Notes under the pieces: generated by a model
The model's database searches: none
The model's input: the letters and a program-made list of their open reading frames with translations, nothing else
Told to the model about the DNA's origin: nothing
Made by a program: the position numbers and the translations under genes
Assembly (NCBI GenBank): GCA_035274425.1
Contig: DATEOC010000027.1
Location: 11,840 to 75,839 of the forward strand
DNA from: JADMIH01 sp035274425
GTDB lineage: Bacteria; Chloroflexota; Chloroflexia; QHBQ01; JADMIH01
Direction of reading: 5' to 3'
DNA: 64,000 nucleotides
In this document: positions 24,866-32,871 of the stretch, in pieces
Layout: each line of letters begins with the position of its first letter
How positions within the stretch are numbered: position 1 is the stretch's first letter

Positions 24866-26020
24866 ATGAGCTTATCTCGCATATTTGCTATTACGACGCG
24901 CATTATCTCGCAGTTCAGGCGGGACCACCGGTCGCTGGCGCTTATCTTTGTCGCGCCTATACTGGTGATGTCTATATTTGGGTACGTCTTTCGGGCGCAG
25001 GAGAATACGACGGTAAATGTCGCTATCGTCAATGAGGACAAACCAACGTCGGGGCAGGCGAGCCTCGCGGGGCCGATAATCGCCAGCCTCAAGGCTAATT
25101 CGTCGGAGATGGTTGTTACCGAGATGGCGCAGGGTGCGGCGCGGCAGGCGGTGCGGGATGGCACGCAGAAAGTGGCGCTCATCTTCCCTTCGACATTTAC
25201 GCAGGACCTCACGACTGCTCGCAAGTCGAGTGTAGAGGTGGTGGTCGAGGGGTCTAACCCATCGCAGGCCGCCGGGGCGGTGGGGGTGGTGCAGCAGGCA
25301 ATTTTCAAGAGCGCGCCGGAGGTGTACAGGTCGCTGGTGCCTGCGCCCCTGGCAGTTGCTGTGCCGAATGGGTTGCCTATCGAGGTAAAGGCTACGCGGC
25401 TGTACGGGAGCGAAGAGCTTGAGATGCTCGATTTCTTCGCGCCGATGTTCATCGCCTATATCGGCTTCTTCCTGATATTCCTGCTGACGAGCGTGTCGTT
25501 CTTGCGGGAGCGGACGCAGGGGACGATGGAGAGGCTATCGGCCTCGCCCGTCACGCGGATCGAGATGGTGCTGGGGTATATGCTTGGGTTTGGCTTCTTC
25601 GCGATGATACAGGCGACGGTGATGCTCCTTTTCACCATATACGTGTTGCAGGTGAAGTACAGCGGCAACCTGCTCTCGATTTTCGTGGTGACGCTGGCGC
25701 TTGTGCTGGGGGCGGTCAACCTGGGGATTTTTCTATCGGCGTTCGCGAAGAACGAATTGCAAGCTATCCAGTTCATACCTATTGTGATACTCCCACAGGT
25801 GCTGCTGTCGGGGTTGCTGTGGCCGGTGCAGGAGATGCCTGGGTGGTTGCAGGCGATAGCTCGCGCCCTCCCTTTGACTTACGCCATTGACGCTCTGACG
25901 AATATCATGATCAGGGGGATGAGCCTGGCATCTACGTGGGTAGCCCTGCTGGTGCTCTTTGGCTTCGCTGCGCTGGCGGCGGTGCTGGCAGCTACGAGCG
26001 TGCGAAGGGAAGTGGCGTGA
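24866..26020 (+). CDS. ABC-2 type exporter permease
   Basis: Membrane subunit of the exporter, 384 aa. One N-terminal helix (about 28-45) is followed by a large extracytoplasmic domain (about 50-185) and five C-terminal helices (about 190-380), the layout of ABC2_membrane_3 proteins such as YhgE/DrrB-like exporters. The sequence RERTQGTMERLSASPV near residue 213 is the typical cytoplasmic coupling loop, and LPQVLLSGLLWPVQEMP near 310 the conserved re-entrant region. AGGGGAAAC precedes the ATG. It closes the TetR operon; the IS982 element lies right after its stop within a repeat array. Confidence 0.9.
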   Translation: MSLSRIFAITTRIISQFRRDHRSLALIFVAPILVMSIFGYVFRAQENTTVNVAIVNEDKPTSGQASLAGPIIASLKANSSEMVVTEMAQGAARQAVRDGTQKVALIFPSTFTQDLTTARKSSVEVVVEGSNPSQAAGAVGVVQQAIFKSAPEVYRSLVPAPLAVAVPNGLPIEVKATRLYGSEELEMLDFFAPMFIAYIGFFLIFLLTSVSFLRERTQGTMERLSASPVTRIEMVLGYMLGFGFFAMIQATVMLLFTIYVLQVKYSGNLLSIFVVTLALVLGAVNLGIFLSAFAKNELQAIQFIPIVILPQVLLSGLLWPVQEMPGWLQAIARALPLTYAIDALTNIMIRGMSLASTWVALLVLFGFAALAAVLAATSVRREVA

Positions 26021-26084
26021 CGGACGACAGACGACAGACGACAGATGACGGACGACGGACGACGGACGATAATGCGTGATACGT
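26019..26084. repeat. Heptamer array interrupted by IS982 (left part)
   Basis: GACGACA, GACGACG and GACGATA units, then GTGATAC. It continues at 27139 on the other side of the insertion sequence (GTGAAAC, then CGCCAAG-type units to about 27200). Confidence 0.8.
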
Positions 26085-27138
26085 ACTCTAATTCTGGGTT
26101 TGAAAGCCGAAGATGGCTAACAAAGGACCAGTAATAAAAGCCAAAGTGTAAGCTAGTATGCGAGTAGAAGTGCGAGCAACCAAGCCAGTGAGAGAACGAG
26201 AGCCAGGCTGCTCGATGTTGAAGACGGTACATAACACGCTGAGGGCGGTCTCGATCCGACGACGTATGCGTGTTATGAAGGTGCGGAACTCCGCAGGCCA
26301 GGGGTGTCGAGAATCGAGGCGTGGAGTAGCCCACAATCTTATGGAGGAGTCTTGTCTGTGACGTACTTGCGCCAACCAAGAGGGGTTGTTGAACGCTCCA
26401 TCCGCCAACATCGTAAGATTGTGCAACTCTTCGCCCATGTGCAACCCTGCCAGTGCTTGACTGTCATGCATACCACAAGGAGCCAACAGCCAACTGTCCA
26501 CCACTCCCTGGGTAGTGGTCTCAAGGTGCAATCGGAAGCCGAAGAGTTTAGCTTTGCGAGAAGCACTCACTCCAAAGTAGAGATCTCTAGGCTGACAGGT
26601 TTGTTCGATGGTACGGTTCTCCTTAGCTCTCGTATAAGTACACACAGGGATTGGTGCGCTGTCTACCAAGCGATCGGTGGTATGCTCTCCCTCTCCATTC
26701 TCCAACAAGCCCCACTGCCCAAGCAACACTCGACGCACCTGCTCGGCTATCAGGCTGAGGGCACGCCTGCGTGTGTTGAAACACCCGGCAGAAGGCAAAT
26801 GGGGGAACAACTCGAGATGGTACTGTCTCACGAATGCCAACGTCTTGTCCTCTCGCCCTGCGAAGAAGGTATCTGCTATCAGCGCTATGGTGATCACCTC
26901 ACTATCCGCAAACACAGGCTTGGGTCCTCTGGTGCGCCACTCTCCAAAGTGGCGGTGCAACAGCGTGTGCGCGTCATCTACCAACACAAACCAGATGGTG
27001 AATATGTCATTCCAACGATAGAGTGTGATAAAATCTGTTAGGCTTTCCATGCTGCTTGCTCCTCTTGGTGTCGTTACCTCTAGGATAAGCAGCGTGGTTG
27101 CCTGGTTCAACTTTTGACTTGAAACCCAGAATTAGAGT
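26085..27138. mobile_element. IS982-family insertion sequence, apparently intact
   Basis: Ends are perfect 17-base inverted repeats (ACTCTAATTCTGGGTTT at 26085 and its complement ending at 27138), flanked on both sides by ACGT, the likely target duplication. Because ACGT is its own complement, the apparent inverted repeat is 21 bases. Total length 1054 bases with one transposase on the minus strand. Removing it and one ACGT restores a continuous GTGATACGTGAAACGTGAT heptamer run. Confidence 0.85.
26088..27110 (-). CDS. IS982-type DDE transposase
   Basis: A 340-aa transposase filling the insertion sequence. The signature DSAPIPVCTYTRAKENR near residue 148 is characteristic of IS982 transposases, with YFGVSASRKAKLFGFRLHL further on and a DGAFNNPSWL segment near 240 supplying the later acidic residue. 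The frame reads to within 4 bases of the left inverted repeat and is uninterrupted, so the element may be active. The ATG at 27110 gives a longer N-terminus; the ATG at residue 21 (ESLTDFITLYRWND follows) could be the real start. Confidence 0.87.
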   Translation of the reverse strand: MNQATTLLILEVTTPRGASSMESLTDFITLYRWNDIFTIWFVLVDDAHTLLHRHFGEWRTRGPKPVFADSEVITIALIADTFFAGREDKTLAFVRQYHLELFPHLPSAGCFNTRRRALSLIAEQVRRVLLGQWGLLENGEGEHTTDRLVDSAPIPVCTYTRAKENRTIEQTCQPRDLYFGVSASRKAKLFGFRLHLETTTQGVVDSWLLAPCGMHDSQALAGLHMGEELHNLTMLADGAFNNPSWLAQVRHRQDSSIRLWATPRLDSRHPWPAEFRTFITRIRRRIETALSVLCTVFNIEQPGSRSLTGLVARTSTRILAYTLAFITGPLLAIFGFQTQN

Positions 27139-27240
27139 ACGTGAAACGTGATTGTTTAACCGCCAAGACGCCAAGAGCGCCAAGATACCGCCAAGATTTT
27201 TATGGGTGTTATTAGGTGCTTATCGTCCTTCATATTTCGT

Positions 27241-28014
27241 CTAGCCAGCAAGTCTTATTATTGGCCTGGTTCCGTTGGTTCCGGGCGTGTTGCTCGATAG
27301 AGAAGCGGGCTGCATATCCCTATTCTCTTCTTTGCCCTGGAACTTTATCCAGCCGTGGCGAGCGGCATAGACTACCGCCTGGGTGCGGTCGTTCACCGAG
27401 AGCTTGCGGAGGATGGAGGTCATGTGGTTCTTCACCGTCTGGTCAGAGATAGAGAGGACGATAGAGGCTTCCTTGTTGGAGTTACCCCGCGCGATGCAGT
27501 CGAGAATTTCTACCTCGCGACTGGTCAGGGGCGCAAAGACGGCCTGATCGCGCTCGCGCTCGGCGTAGGCGAGAGTGCGGAACTGGTTGAGCAGCTTGGA
27601 GGCTACCATTGGGCGCGCTAGAATGGTGTCGTTGATGGGGTAGAACCCTTCCCCAACCTGGCGTATGGCATCCAATAAGTCACCTGCCGAGGCATCTTTG
27701 TCTAGCCAGGCTGCCGCTCCTACCCTTGCGGCCTCGAATAGCTGTTCGTCGTCGTCTCGGTCCGACAGGATGATGACTGCGATGTGGGGTTGCGAGCGGC
27801 GGACGGCGCGCGTAATTTCGAGGCCGCTGAGACCGGGCAGGTTTATATCTACCAGGATTATGGTGGGGACCAGGGTCTCGGCCATATGGAGGGCACTCTG
27901 GCCGTTTGCTACGTCGCCGACAACCTCGATATCTTTGTTACTCTCCAGAGCGCTACGAACGCCGGTGCGGAAGAGTGGGTGGTCATCTACTATAAGGACA
28001 CGAAGTCTTTCCAT
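27241..28014 (-). CDS. NarL/LuxR-type response regulator
   Basis: A 257-aa two-domain transcription regulator. Receiver domain at 1-120: acidic pair VDDHP (10-11), phospho-acceptor Asp56 in LVDINLPG, and switch region ILSDRDDDE. The C-terminal LuxR helix-turn-helix at about 180-240 begins FAPLTSREVEILDCIARGNS and contains SDQTVKNHMTSILRKL. The open frame starts further upstream, but GAGG lies 8 bases before the ATG at 28014. No sensor kinase is adjacent, so its partner is elsewhere. Confidence 0.93.
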   Translation of the reverse strand: MERLRVLIVDDHPLFRTGVRSALESNKDIEVVGDVANGQSALHMAETLVPTIILVDINLPGLSGLEITRAVRRSQPHIAVIILSDRDDDEQLFEAARVGAAAWLDKDASAGDLLDAIRQVGEGFYPINDTILARPMVASKLLNQFRTLAYAERERDQAVFAPLTSREVEILDCIARGNSNKEASIVLSISDQTVKNHMTSILRKLSVNDRTQAVVYAARHGWIKFQGKEENRDMQPASLSSNTPGTNGTRPIIRLAG

Positions 28015-28128
28015 GATGTTTGCCTCTTGGATAAGGTGTTGAGTGTCTCTATCGCAGGGGATATTATGAAATATCAAAAATACAATAAGTAGTAACATTG
28101 TACCACAGTTGACCAGTTGTAGCAACAT

Positions 28129-28268
28129 GGTGAAACGTGAAACGTGAAACGTGAAACGTGATTATTGAAACGCAAAGACGCAAAGGGAACAAAGAGCGCA
28201 AAGATTTTTTAAGATTCACCGCAGAGACGCAGAGGGCGCAGAGGTTCTTTGGGAATTACGAATTACGT
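28129..28268. repeat. GTGAAAC heptamers plus CGCAAAG/CGCAGAG repeats
   Basis: Four GTGAAAC units, then GACGCAAAGGG, GAGCGCAAAG, ACCGCAGAGACGCAGAGG and GAATTAC units. The latter motifs recur at 27150, 39850 and 44530. Confidence 0.8.
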
Positions 28269-28635
28269 TTCAGGCATCGCTGAGGGTAAGTTGCGGGGAG
28301 GGGCGGGACCCGTGGGCAGGGGGATAGACCTGATACCTGGGCGGATTGTGGCCGCATGGGTACTGCCCCTATCGTCGCAACTGGTTTGGGTTTATAGCTG
28401 AGTGCGGTGTGGCGCTCAGGGTTATATGCTTGTAAGGCTCTGTGGGTGTCCTGCCTGCGTTGCGGTTTCGGTTTGTATTGCTCGATGCCGTTCGCGGGCA
28501 AGCACAGAGGGGCTTCCATGGGGAAGCTATGGGATTTCACAATCCCAGGATAGGGGCACCAGCGGGTCCCTTGAGTTGGCACCTCTGCTGCGTCACAGGG
28601 GTGGAGTATGCATCCTCTATATTAATTAATCCCAC

Positions 28636-28710
28636 TTTGGGGTCATTTTGGGACACGTTTTGGGGACCAATTTGGAGGGAATTTTGCACAATTTGGGGAA
28701 GTGGGGAAGG
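28636..28710 (+). repeat. Phased T-run/G-run tract
   Basis: Runs of 3-4 T followed by 3-4 G recur about every 11-12 bases (G-runs start near 28639, 28650, 28662, 28674, then 28695 and 28703). It could form a bent helix or a G-quadruplex on the plus strand. Confidence 0.55.
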
Positions 28711-28869
28711 GGGAGGGCCGTCCGGCGTCTGAAGATGTGGTCTAGCTGTACAAAGCCCGCCTGCGCGGGCTGAGTGGATAATTGGGTTCGTGGCGGGCGG
28801 TATCGTTGTTCGATAATACTTATGCGATGTGCTCGATATGAACAATAGAAACCTAATGAGGTGATGGGT

Positions 28870-28980
28870 TGTAGGGGCGACCCTTGTCGTGCCCTGGCAG
28901 CTCTGACAAGCGTGACGATCCTGGCAGGCGAGATGGTAATGCGGATTGGGGAAAGGGCGACCACAAGGGTCGCCCCTACA
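28870..28980. repeat. 18-bp inverted repeat, GTAGGGGCGACCCTTGT type
   Basis: TGTAGGGGCGACCCTTGT at 28870-28887 and its exact complement at 28963-28980 enclose 75 bases without coding potential. A shorter relative (GTAGGGGCGTGGC hairpin) is at 35361-35389. Confidence 0.75.
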
Positions 28981-29049
28981 GGATTTGCCTCCACTACCTC
29001 ATTGACGCGTGAATATTCATATTGAGCATATTTTCACAGACCTCAACTC

Positions 29050-29203
29050 AAGGGGTGTCTAAGAAGCGTAAAGGGAACTGTAAGGGAACAAATGTCATTC
29101 TGAGAGAAGCGAAGAATCTAAAACTCTATACATACGTACAAGCTCGGAGATTCCTCACTGCGTTCGGAATGACAGGCTGAAGATTACAGTTCTTGGATAC
29201 CCT
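29050..29203. repeat. Nested palindromic element (TGTCATTC core)
   Basis: The inner repeat TGTCATTCTGAGAGAAGCGA (29093) pairs with the GCGTTCGGAATGACA end at 29174. It lies inside an outer inverted repeat (AGGGGTGTCTAAGAA/GAACTGTAA on the left, TTACAGTTCTTGGATACCCT on the right). The inner part resembles the TGTCATTCTGAGCGAAGC repeats common in many environmental bacteria. Confidence 0.65.
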
Positions 29204-29256
29204 CTCAGAATGTCAATTAGATGTCCGTTTCAGGCATAAATACAGCGGGAGATGTA

Positions 29257-29285
29257 TTGCGAGGGGTGGATGGGCAGGGTATAAT
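29257..29285 (+). promoter_or_regulatory. Promoter of the leader ORF and MFS gene
   Basis: TTGCGA, 17-base spacer, then a perfect TATAAT at 29280-29285. Transcription should start near 29292, just before a GGCCGG/CCGGCC hairpin. Confidence 0.65.
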
Positions 29286-29334
29286 GCACAGCAACCGGCC
29301 GGTAGTTCCCCGGCCCAAAATGGAGGTAAGCACA

Positions 29335-29403
29335 ATGTTAGCCACAACATCGCTCGCCCAGATGAGGACAGCAGTGCTCGCCTCCGCGCAGCCTCCAGCC
29401 TGA
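29335..29403 (+). CDS. 22-aa possible leader peptide
   Basis: A short ORF with a perfect GGAGGT 7 bases before its ATG. It encodes MLATTSLAQMRTAVLASAQ then PPA, so two consecutive prolines sit just before the stop. It is the first ORF after a good promoter and lies 235 bases upstream of an MFS exporter gene on the same strand, with hairpins between. The arrangement fits a translation-attenuation leader such as those of macrolide or chloramphenicol exporters, but this is inference; no homolog is known to me. A Pro-Pro pair near the end is a known pausing context. Confidence 0.5.
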   Translation: MLATTSLAQMRTAVLASAQPPA

Positions 29404-29599
29404 TCTCCCCGCGTTCAGCGATACCCGCAGCCTGAAGCCCACCACCGGTTTCCATTTGCATATGCAGATGGTCTAACCTGTGGCGTGCTTGGCCTGCCTC
29501 TATCCTTTTATGCACTCCCCGTTTGTGGGGGTGTGTATAGATGAGCGTGTAGAGAGGTGTGTGACGCGCATACGTGGTTCACGAGCCTGCTATATGGCC

Positions 29600-29617
29600 C
29601 CGGCATTTGCGTGCCGG
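29600..29617 (+). promoter_or_regulatory. Hairpin just before the MFS ribosome binding site
   Basis: CCGGCA and TGCCGG arms with a 6-base loop, ending 5 bases before the AAGGAG of the MFS gene. It may be part of a leader structure controlled by the 22-aa ORF; a further hairpin-like CACTCCCC/GGGGGTG lies near 29511. Confidence 0.35.
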
Positions 29618-29637
29618 TTATCAAGGAGTAGGTGTTC

Positions 29638-30936
29638 GTGAACAATTCTAAGAATCCACAGGCATACGAGGTCTTTCTGATCAACCAGGTGGTTGGTTCT
29701 TTCCTCTTCACTCTCGTCTGGACCGTCCAGGCTGTTTACTACATCGTCAACGCCCACCTCGATCCCCTCCAGCTGGTGTTGTTAGGCACCGTGCTGGAAG
29801 GGGTAATCTTCATCTTCGAGGTGCCAACCGGGGTGGTGGCCGACACTTATAGCCGGCGGCGGTCGGTGCTGATAGGCATCTTTTTGTGGGGCATAGCTCT
29901 CCTCATCGAGGGTAGCTTTGCCAACTTCTGGGCCATCCTGGCGGCGCAGGTGGTCGCGGCGCTGGGGTGGACCTTCAACAGTGGCGCACTCGAAGCGTGG
30001 GTCGCGGGGGAAGTAGGCGAAGAGAATATAGGGCCGGTCTTTCTGCGCGCTTCCCAGGTGGGGAGAATCGCTCGCCTCTCCGCGATCATCGCCAGCGTGG
30101 GCTTCGCCAGCATACAGTTGAACCTCCCGTCCATAGTGGCTGGGGTGGGCTTCATCATGCTCGGTCTGTATCTGGTCTTCGCTATGAAGGAGACCGGGTT
30201 CAAGCCGATACCGAAAGAGGAGCGGGAGGGGTGGCGCGATATGAAGCGCACCTTCCTTGATGGCACAAGGGTGGTCAAGGCCAGCCCCGTGCTGTTGATA
30301 TTCCTTGCGCTGGGCATCTTCATGGGTGCTTCCAGTGAGGGGATGGACCGCCTGGGCGAGATACACTTCCTGAAGAACTTCAGCTTCCCGGAGCTGGGCC
30401 AGCTACAGCCGGTGGTGTGGTTCGGCATCATGGATGTAGGCCAGTTGATGCTGGGCCTCCTCGCCACATATCTGATAATAAAGCGAGTAGACACCAACAA
30501 CCATGCAATCGTGGCGCGGGTGCTTGTCGTCTTCAGCGCCTTGCAGATAGTGGGGATAGTGTCTTTCGCGCTGGCGGGTAGCTTCGTCTTCGCTCTGCTG
30601 GCCTACTGGGGCATGAGGCTGTTCCGAGGTATCGCGGGGCCGCTCTACGGCACCTGGCTAACGCAGAGCATAGACCCCCGCGTGCGCGCAACGGTCCTTT
30701 CGATGACGAGCCAATCGGACGCGATAGGGCAGGTGGCCGGGGGGCCGGTGATCGGCTGGATAGGGACAGCGATCTCTATCCGCGCCGCGCTGGTGACATC
30801 GGCGGTGTTGCTAATACCGGCGCTGCCACTCATGGCTCGCGCACGGCAGCGCGTGGTAGATGCGTCAGGGGCCGATACTAATCCTGCGCAGGTAGCAGAG
30901 GCGCAGGCTATCGCCGTCGGCAGTCCGGCGGAATAG
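29638..30936 (+). CDS. MFS drug-exporter-like transporter
   Basis: A 432-aa major facilitator with about 12 membrane helices. The first helices carry EVPTGVVADTYSRRRSVLIG, the loop 2-3 motif A form typical of macrolide/tetracycline-type exporters, and the central loop holds the usual charged segment KPIPKEEREGWRDMKR. AAGGAG lies 9 bases before the GTG at 29638; the in-frame GTG at 29632 is too close to it. The last 30 residues are a soluble Ala-rich tail. The upstream leader ORF suggests regulated expression. The substrate is unknown. Confidence 0.87.
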   Translation: MNNSKNPQAYEVFLINQVVGSFLFTLVWTVQAVYYIVNAHLDPLQLVLLGTVLEGVIFIFEVPTGVVADTYSRRRSVLIGIFLWGIALLIEGSFANFWAILAAQVVAALGWTFNSGALEAWVAGEVGEENIGPVFLRASQVGRIARLSAIIASVGFASIQLNLPSIVAGVGFIMLGLYLVFAMKETGFKPIPKEEREGWRDMKRTFLDGTRVVKASPVLLIFLALGIFMGASSEGMDRLGEIHFLKNFSFPELGQLQPVVWFGIMDVGQLMLGLLATYLIIKRVDTNNHAIVARVLVVFSALQIVGIVSFALAGSFVFALLAYWGMRLFRGIAGPLYGTWLTQSIDPRVRATVLSMTSQSDAIGQVAGGPVIGWIGTAISIRAALVTSAVLLIPALPLMARARQRVVDASGADTNPAQVAEAQAIAVGSPAE

Positions 30937-31000
30937 CATTCAAAAGGGGGTGCCAGGGGTTTCGCCCCTGCACTCCCTCTCGCCCAGGAAGAGAGGAGAG

Positions 31001-32560
31001 TTAGCGAGATAGTGTGCGCACATGATACTGTAGGGATCGGAGCTTACTCCAGGCAGTGAGGAGCGGGAGCAGTAAAAGTAATCCACCGGCTATTAAATTG
31101 GAGACTGTTTGATCTGCGACAAGAGTGAACTTAGCACTAGCGACAAACTCACTGAAGGCGAACACCAAAATACGTTCAGCCCAGCCACCTTCCCACACCA
31201 CCAGCGCGAGAACTATACCAATGAAGTAGAGCATAAAAAGGAAGAAATTGAACTGCCAGCAACCATACCAAAGCAGTACAGCAACCCCCAAAGCATTTGC
31301 GTCTGTAATAACGCTGGCGATAATCAGAATAGCGTTATTTTGCACGAATATCAGCGCGATAAGAATGCTAATCAGGAGGAATGTGCTTATTAGAGCAGTC
31401 CATCCGAAACGCCTGATCGCTGTCAGCGAAAGGTTGTATGCACGCCTCAACAGCAATTCTTCCTTGAAAAGGTATTCAAAGGTAAACACCAGCCAATGCC
31501 ATGGATTCCATGGAATAAAGGTCATATTTAGTTGAGCACTGTCAGATGAATTCTCAACTGTCTGGATGTCTTGATCCGATTTTGCATTCTTTGCGAGATG
31601 GGTTGAGCGGATAGCATGCACGATTTTCCAAATAGATAGCCCCAGTATCGGGACTCGTTTGTTTTGAGCCGGGAATTCCTCTGAGACAAATACACCTTTT
31701 AGCCTGACAGCATTAAGAACGATAAACCCGATAACCAGCAAAGCAAGGAGAACAAGGTAGAGTGGTTTGGCAACTTCAACACTTGGAAACGTTGCACCGT
31801 TATTTGACGGGAAGAAATATTCCCAATAGTTAAGGGCACCTATAAAGCAAGCAACTAGAAACTCGCCTATGCTACCAATGAGAAGCACCAGGAGCATCAA
31901 GAAGGCTAGAAACAGTGTATACAGTAAGCGATTCGCTGGCGGATCTGATCCTACTTGTAACTCGGTTACCTGGTAATAGTGATCCATCTGTATTATGAAG
32001 AGGCCAAGCAAGAAATCAATCACCAGCATCCATAATGTTATTGCTACATGTGAATTGCCAAGTTTGCCAAAATGCGGGGCGTTACTGTCTATTGGTAACT
32101 TGTAAGGCGATTTCGAGACAGCGAGTTCCCGTCGTACGGCGCGAGCCCCGCGTATCGCCCGTGCAACTAAGAATATGACAACCGCAATAACGAGGAGACT
32201 AATTATTTGTACAATCCCTGTGGTTCGGGATTCGTCGGAGATCTGACTAGTTACCGATAGCACGCTGCACGTCCCAATAGCTCCAAGAACGAACCCGCCA
32301 GCTATCAGCTTCAGCAATAATTCGGTCCATTGCTGCCATATAGCAATCCCAACAGTGGCTATCATGATACCCAGGAAAGCGGCAAGTCGCATCCATGTCT
32401 GTTGTATTTCGCCGCGCAAGAAGCCTTGAACTAAAGGTTGGATATCACCGAGCAATATAGTAGCGAGAGAAAAACCAAGAATTACACCGCTTAATATATC
32501 TAACGCGCGGAACCAATTTTGCCTTGACGAGGCGCGAGTAGTTGTATTTTGCTGATCCAT
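31001..32560 (-). CDS. Unknown multi-pass membrane protein
   Basis: A 519-aa protein with about 11 hydrophobic segments and no motif I recognise. Segments are visible near residues 25-42, 60-80, 83-105, 120-137, 175-195, 210-245, 265-290, 385-405, 410-430, 435-465 and 485-505, with a hydrophilic stretch at about 295-350. Codon use is more AT-rich than the neighbours, which suggests recent acquisition. It is monocistronic. Transport or signalling are both possible; no function is proposed. Confidence 0.75.
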   Translation of the reverse strand: MDQQNTTTRASSRQNWFRALDILSGVILGFSLATILLGDIQPLVQGFLRGEIQQTWMRLAAFLGIMIATVGIAIWQQWTELLLKLIAGGFVLGAIGTCSVLSVTSQISDESRTTGIVQIISLLVIAVVIFLVARAIRGARAVRRELAVSKSPYKLPIDSNAPHFGKLGNSHVAITLWMLVIDFLLGLFIIQMDHYYQVTELQVGSDPPANRLLYTLFLAFLMLLVLLIGSIGEFLVACFIGALNYWEYFFPSNNGATFPSVEVAKPLYLVLLALLVIGFIVLNAVRLKGVFVSEEFPAQNKRVPILGLSIWKIVHAIRSTHLAKNAKSDQDIQTVENSSDSAQLNMTFIPWNPWHWLVFTFEYLFKEELLLRRAYNLSLTAIRRFGWTALISTFLLISILIALIFVQNNAILIIASVITDANALGVAVLLWYGCWQFNFFLFMLYFIGIVLALVVWEGGWAERILVFAFSEFVASAKFTLVADQTVSNLIAGGLLLLLPLLTAWSKLRSLQYHVRTLSR

Positions 32561-32871
32561 TTGAGACCCCTTCTCAAATATGCGCTGCCGTTAGCATGGA
32601 ACTTGCAGATTCGCTCTAGCAGCATTGATTAGATATCAAAGCAGATAACATATCTATTTCAGATAGACAATATAACATGACTAGTATTAGGTTCTTGTTA
32701 AGCTCCGAAATAGAGTGACCAGAAGTATAGCTTCCTGACTGTAGATGTAATATAATAGGGTCTCAGCGTATCCCCCGTATTCGTTTATGCTCTCGCCGAA
32801 CAGGGATGTGCCCTGAACTGTCGGGTATTTGTGGTATTGCCCATTTAGAATAAGCAGGAGGGTGGCTCTAT
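32561..32871. other. Divergent control region, 311 bases
   Basis: It lies between the membrane-protein gene and the carboxypeptidase. It holds AATATAACA-type and TTCTTGTTAAG motifs like those at 20103-20195, a TATAAT at 32751-32756 and a leader of about 110 bases with a short CAGGGATGTGCCCTG hairpin. No ORF is supportable. Confidence 0.5.

Larger units (their letters stand above)
28015..29262. other. Repeat-rich gap of about 1.25 kb
   Basis: No supportable gene. It contains GTGAAAC and related repeats at 28129-28268, a T/G-rich phased tract at 28636-28710, a copy of the GCATCTGAAGATGCGGGCTA-type element at 28725-28765, an inverted repeat at 28870-28980 and a nested palindromic element at 29050-29203, each listed separately. 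Minus-strand frames of about 100 codons in this gap have no ribosome binding site and cross these repeats. Confidence 0.6.

Noticed and set aside
26304..27041. Plus-strand 245-codon frame inside the insertion sequence
   Set aside because: Antisense to the IS982 transposase; no motif or start signal.
28256..28582. Minus-strand 108-codon frame in the large gap
   Set aside because: No ribosome binding site, no recognisable motif, and it runs across repeat sequence.
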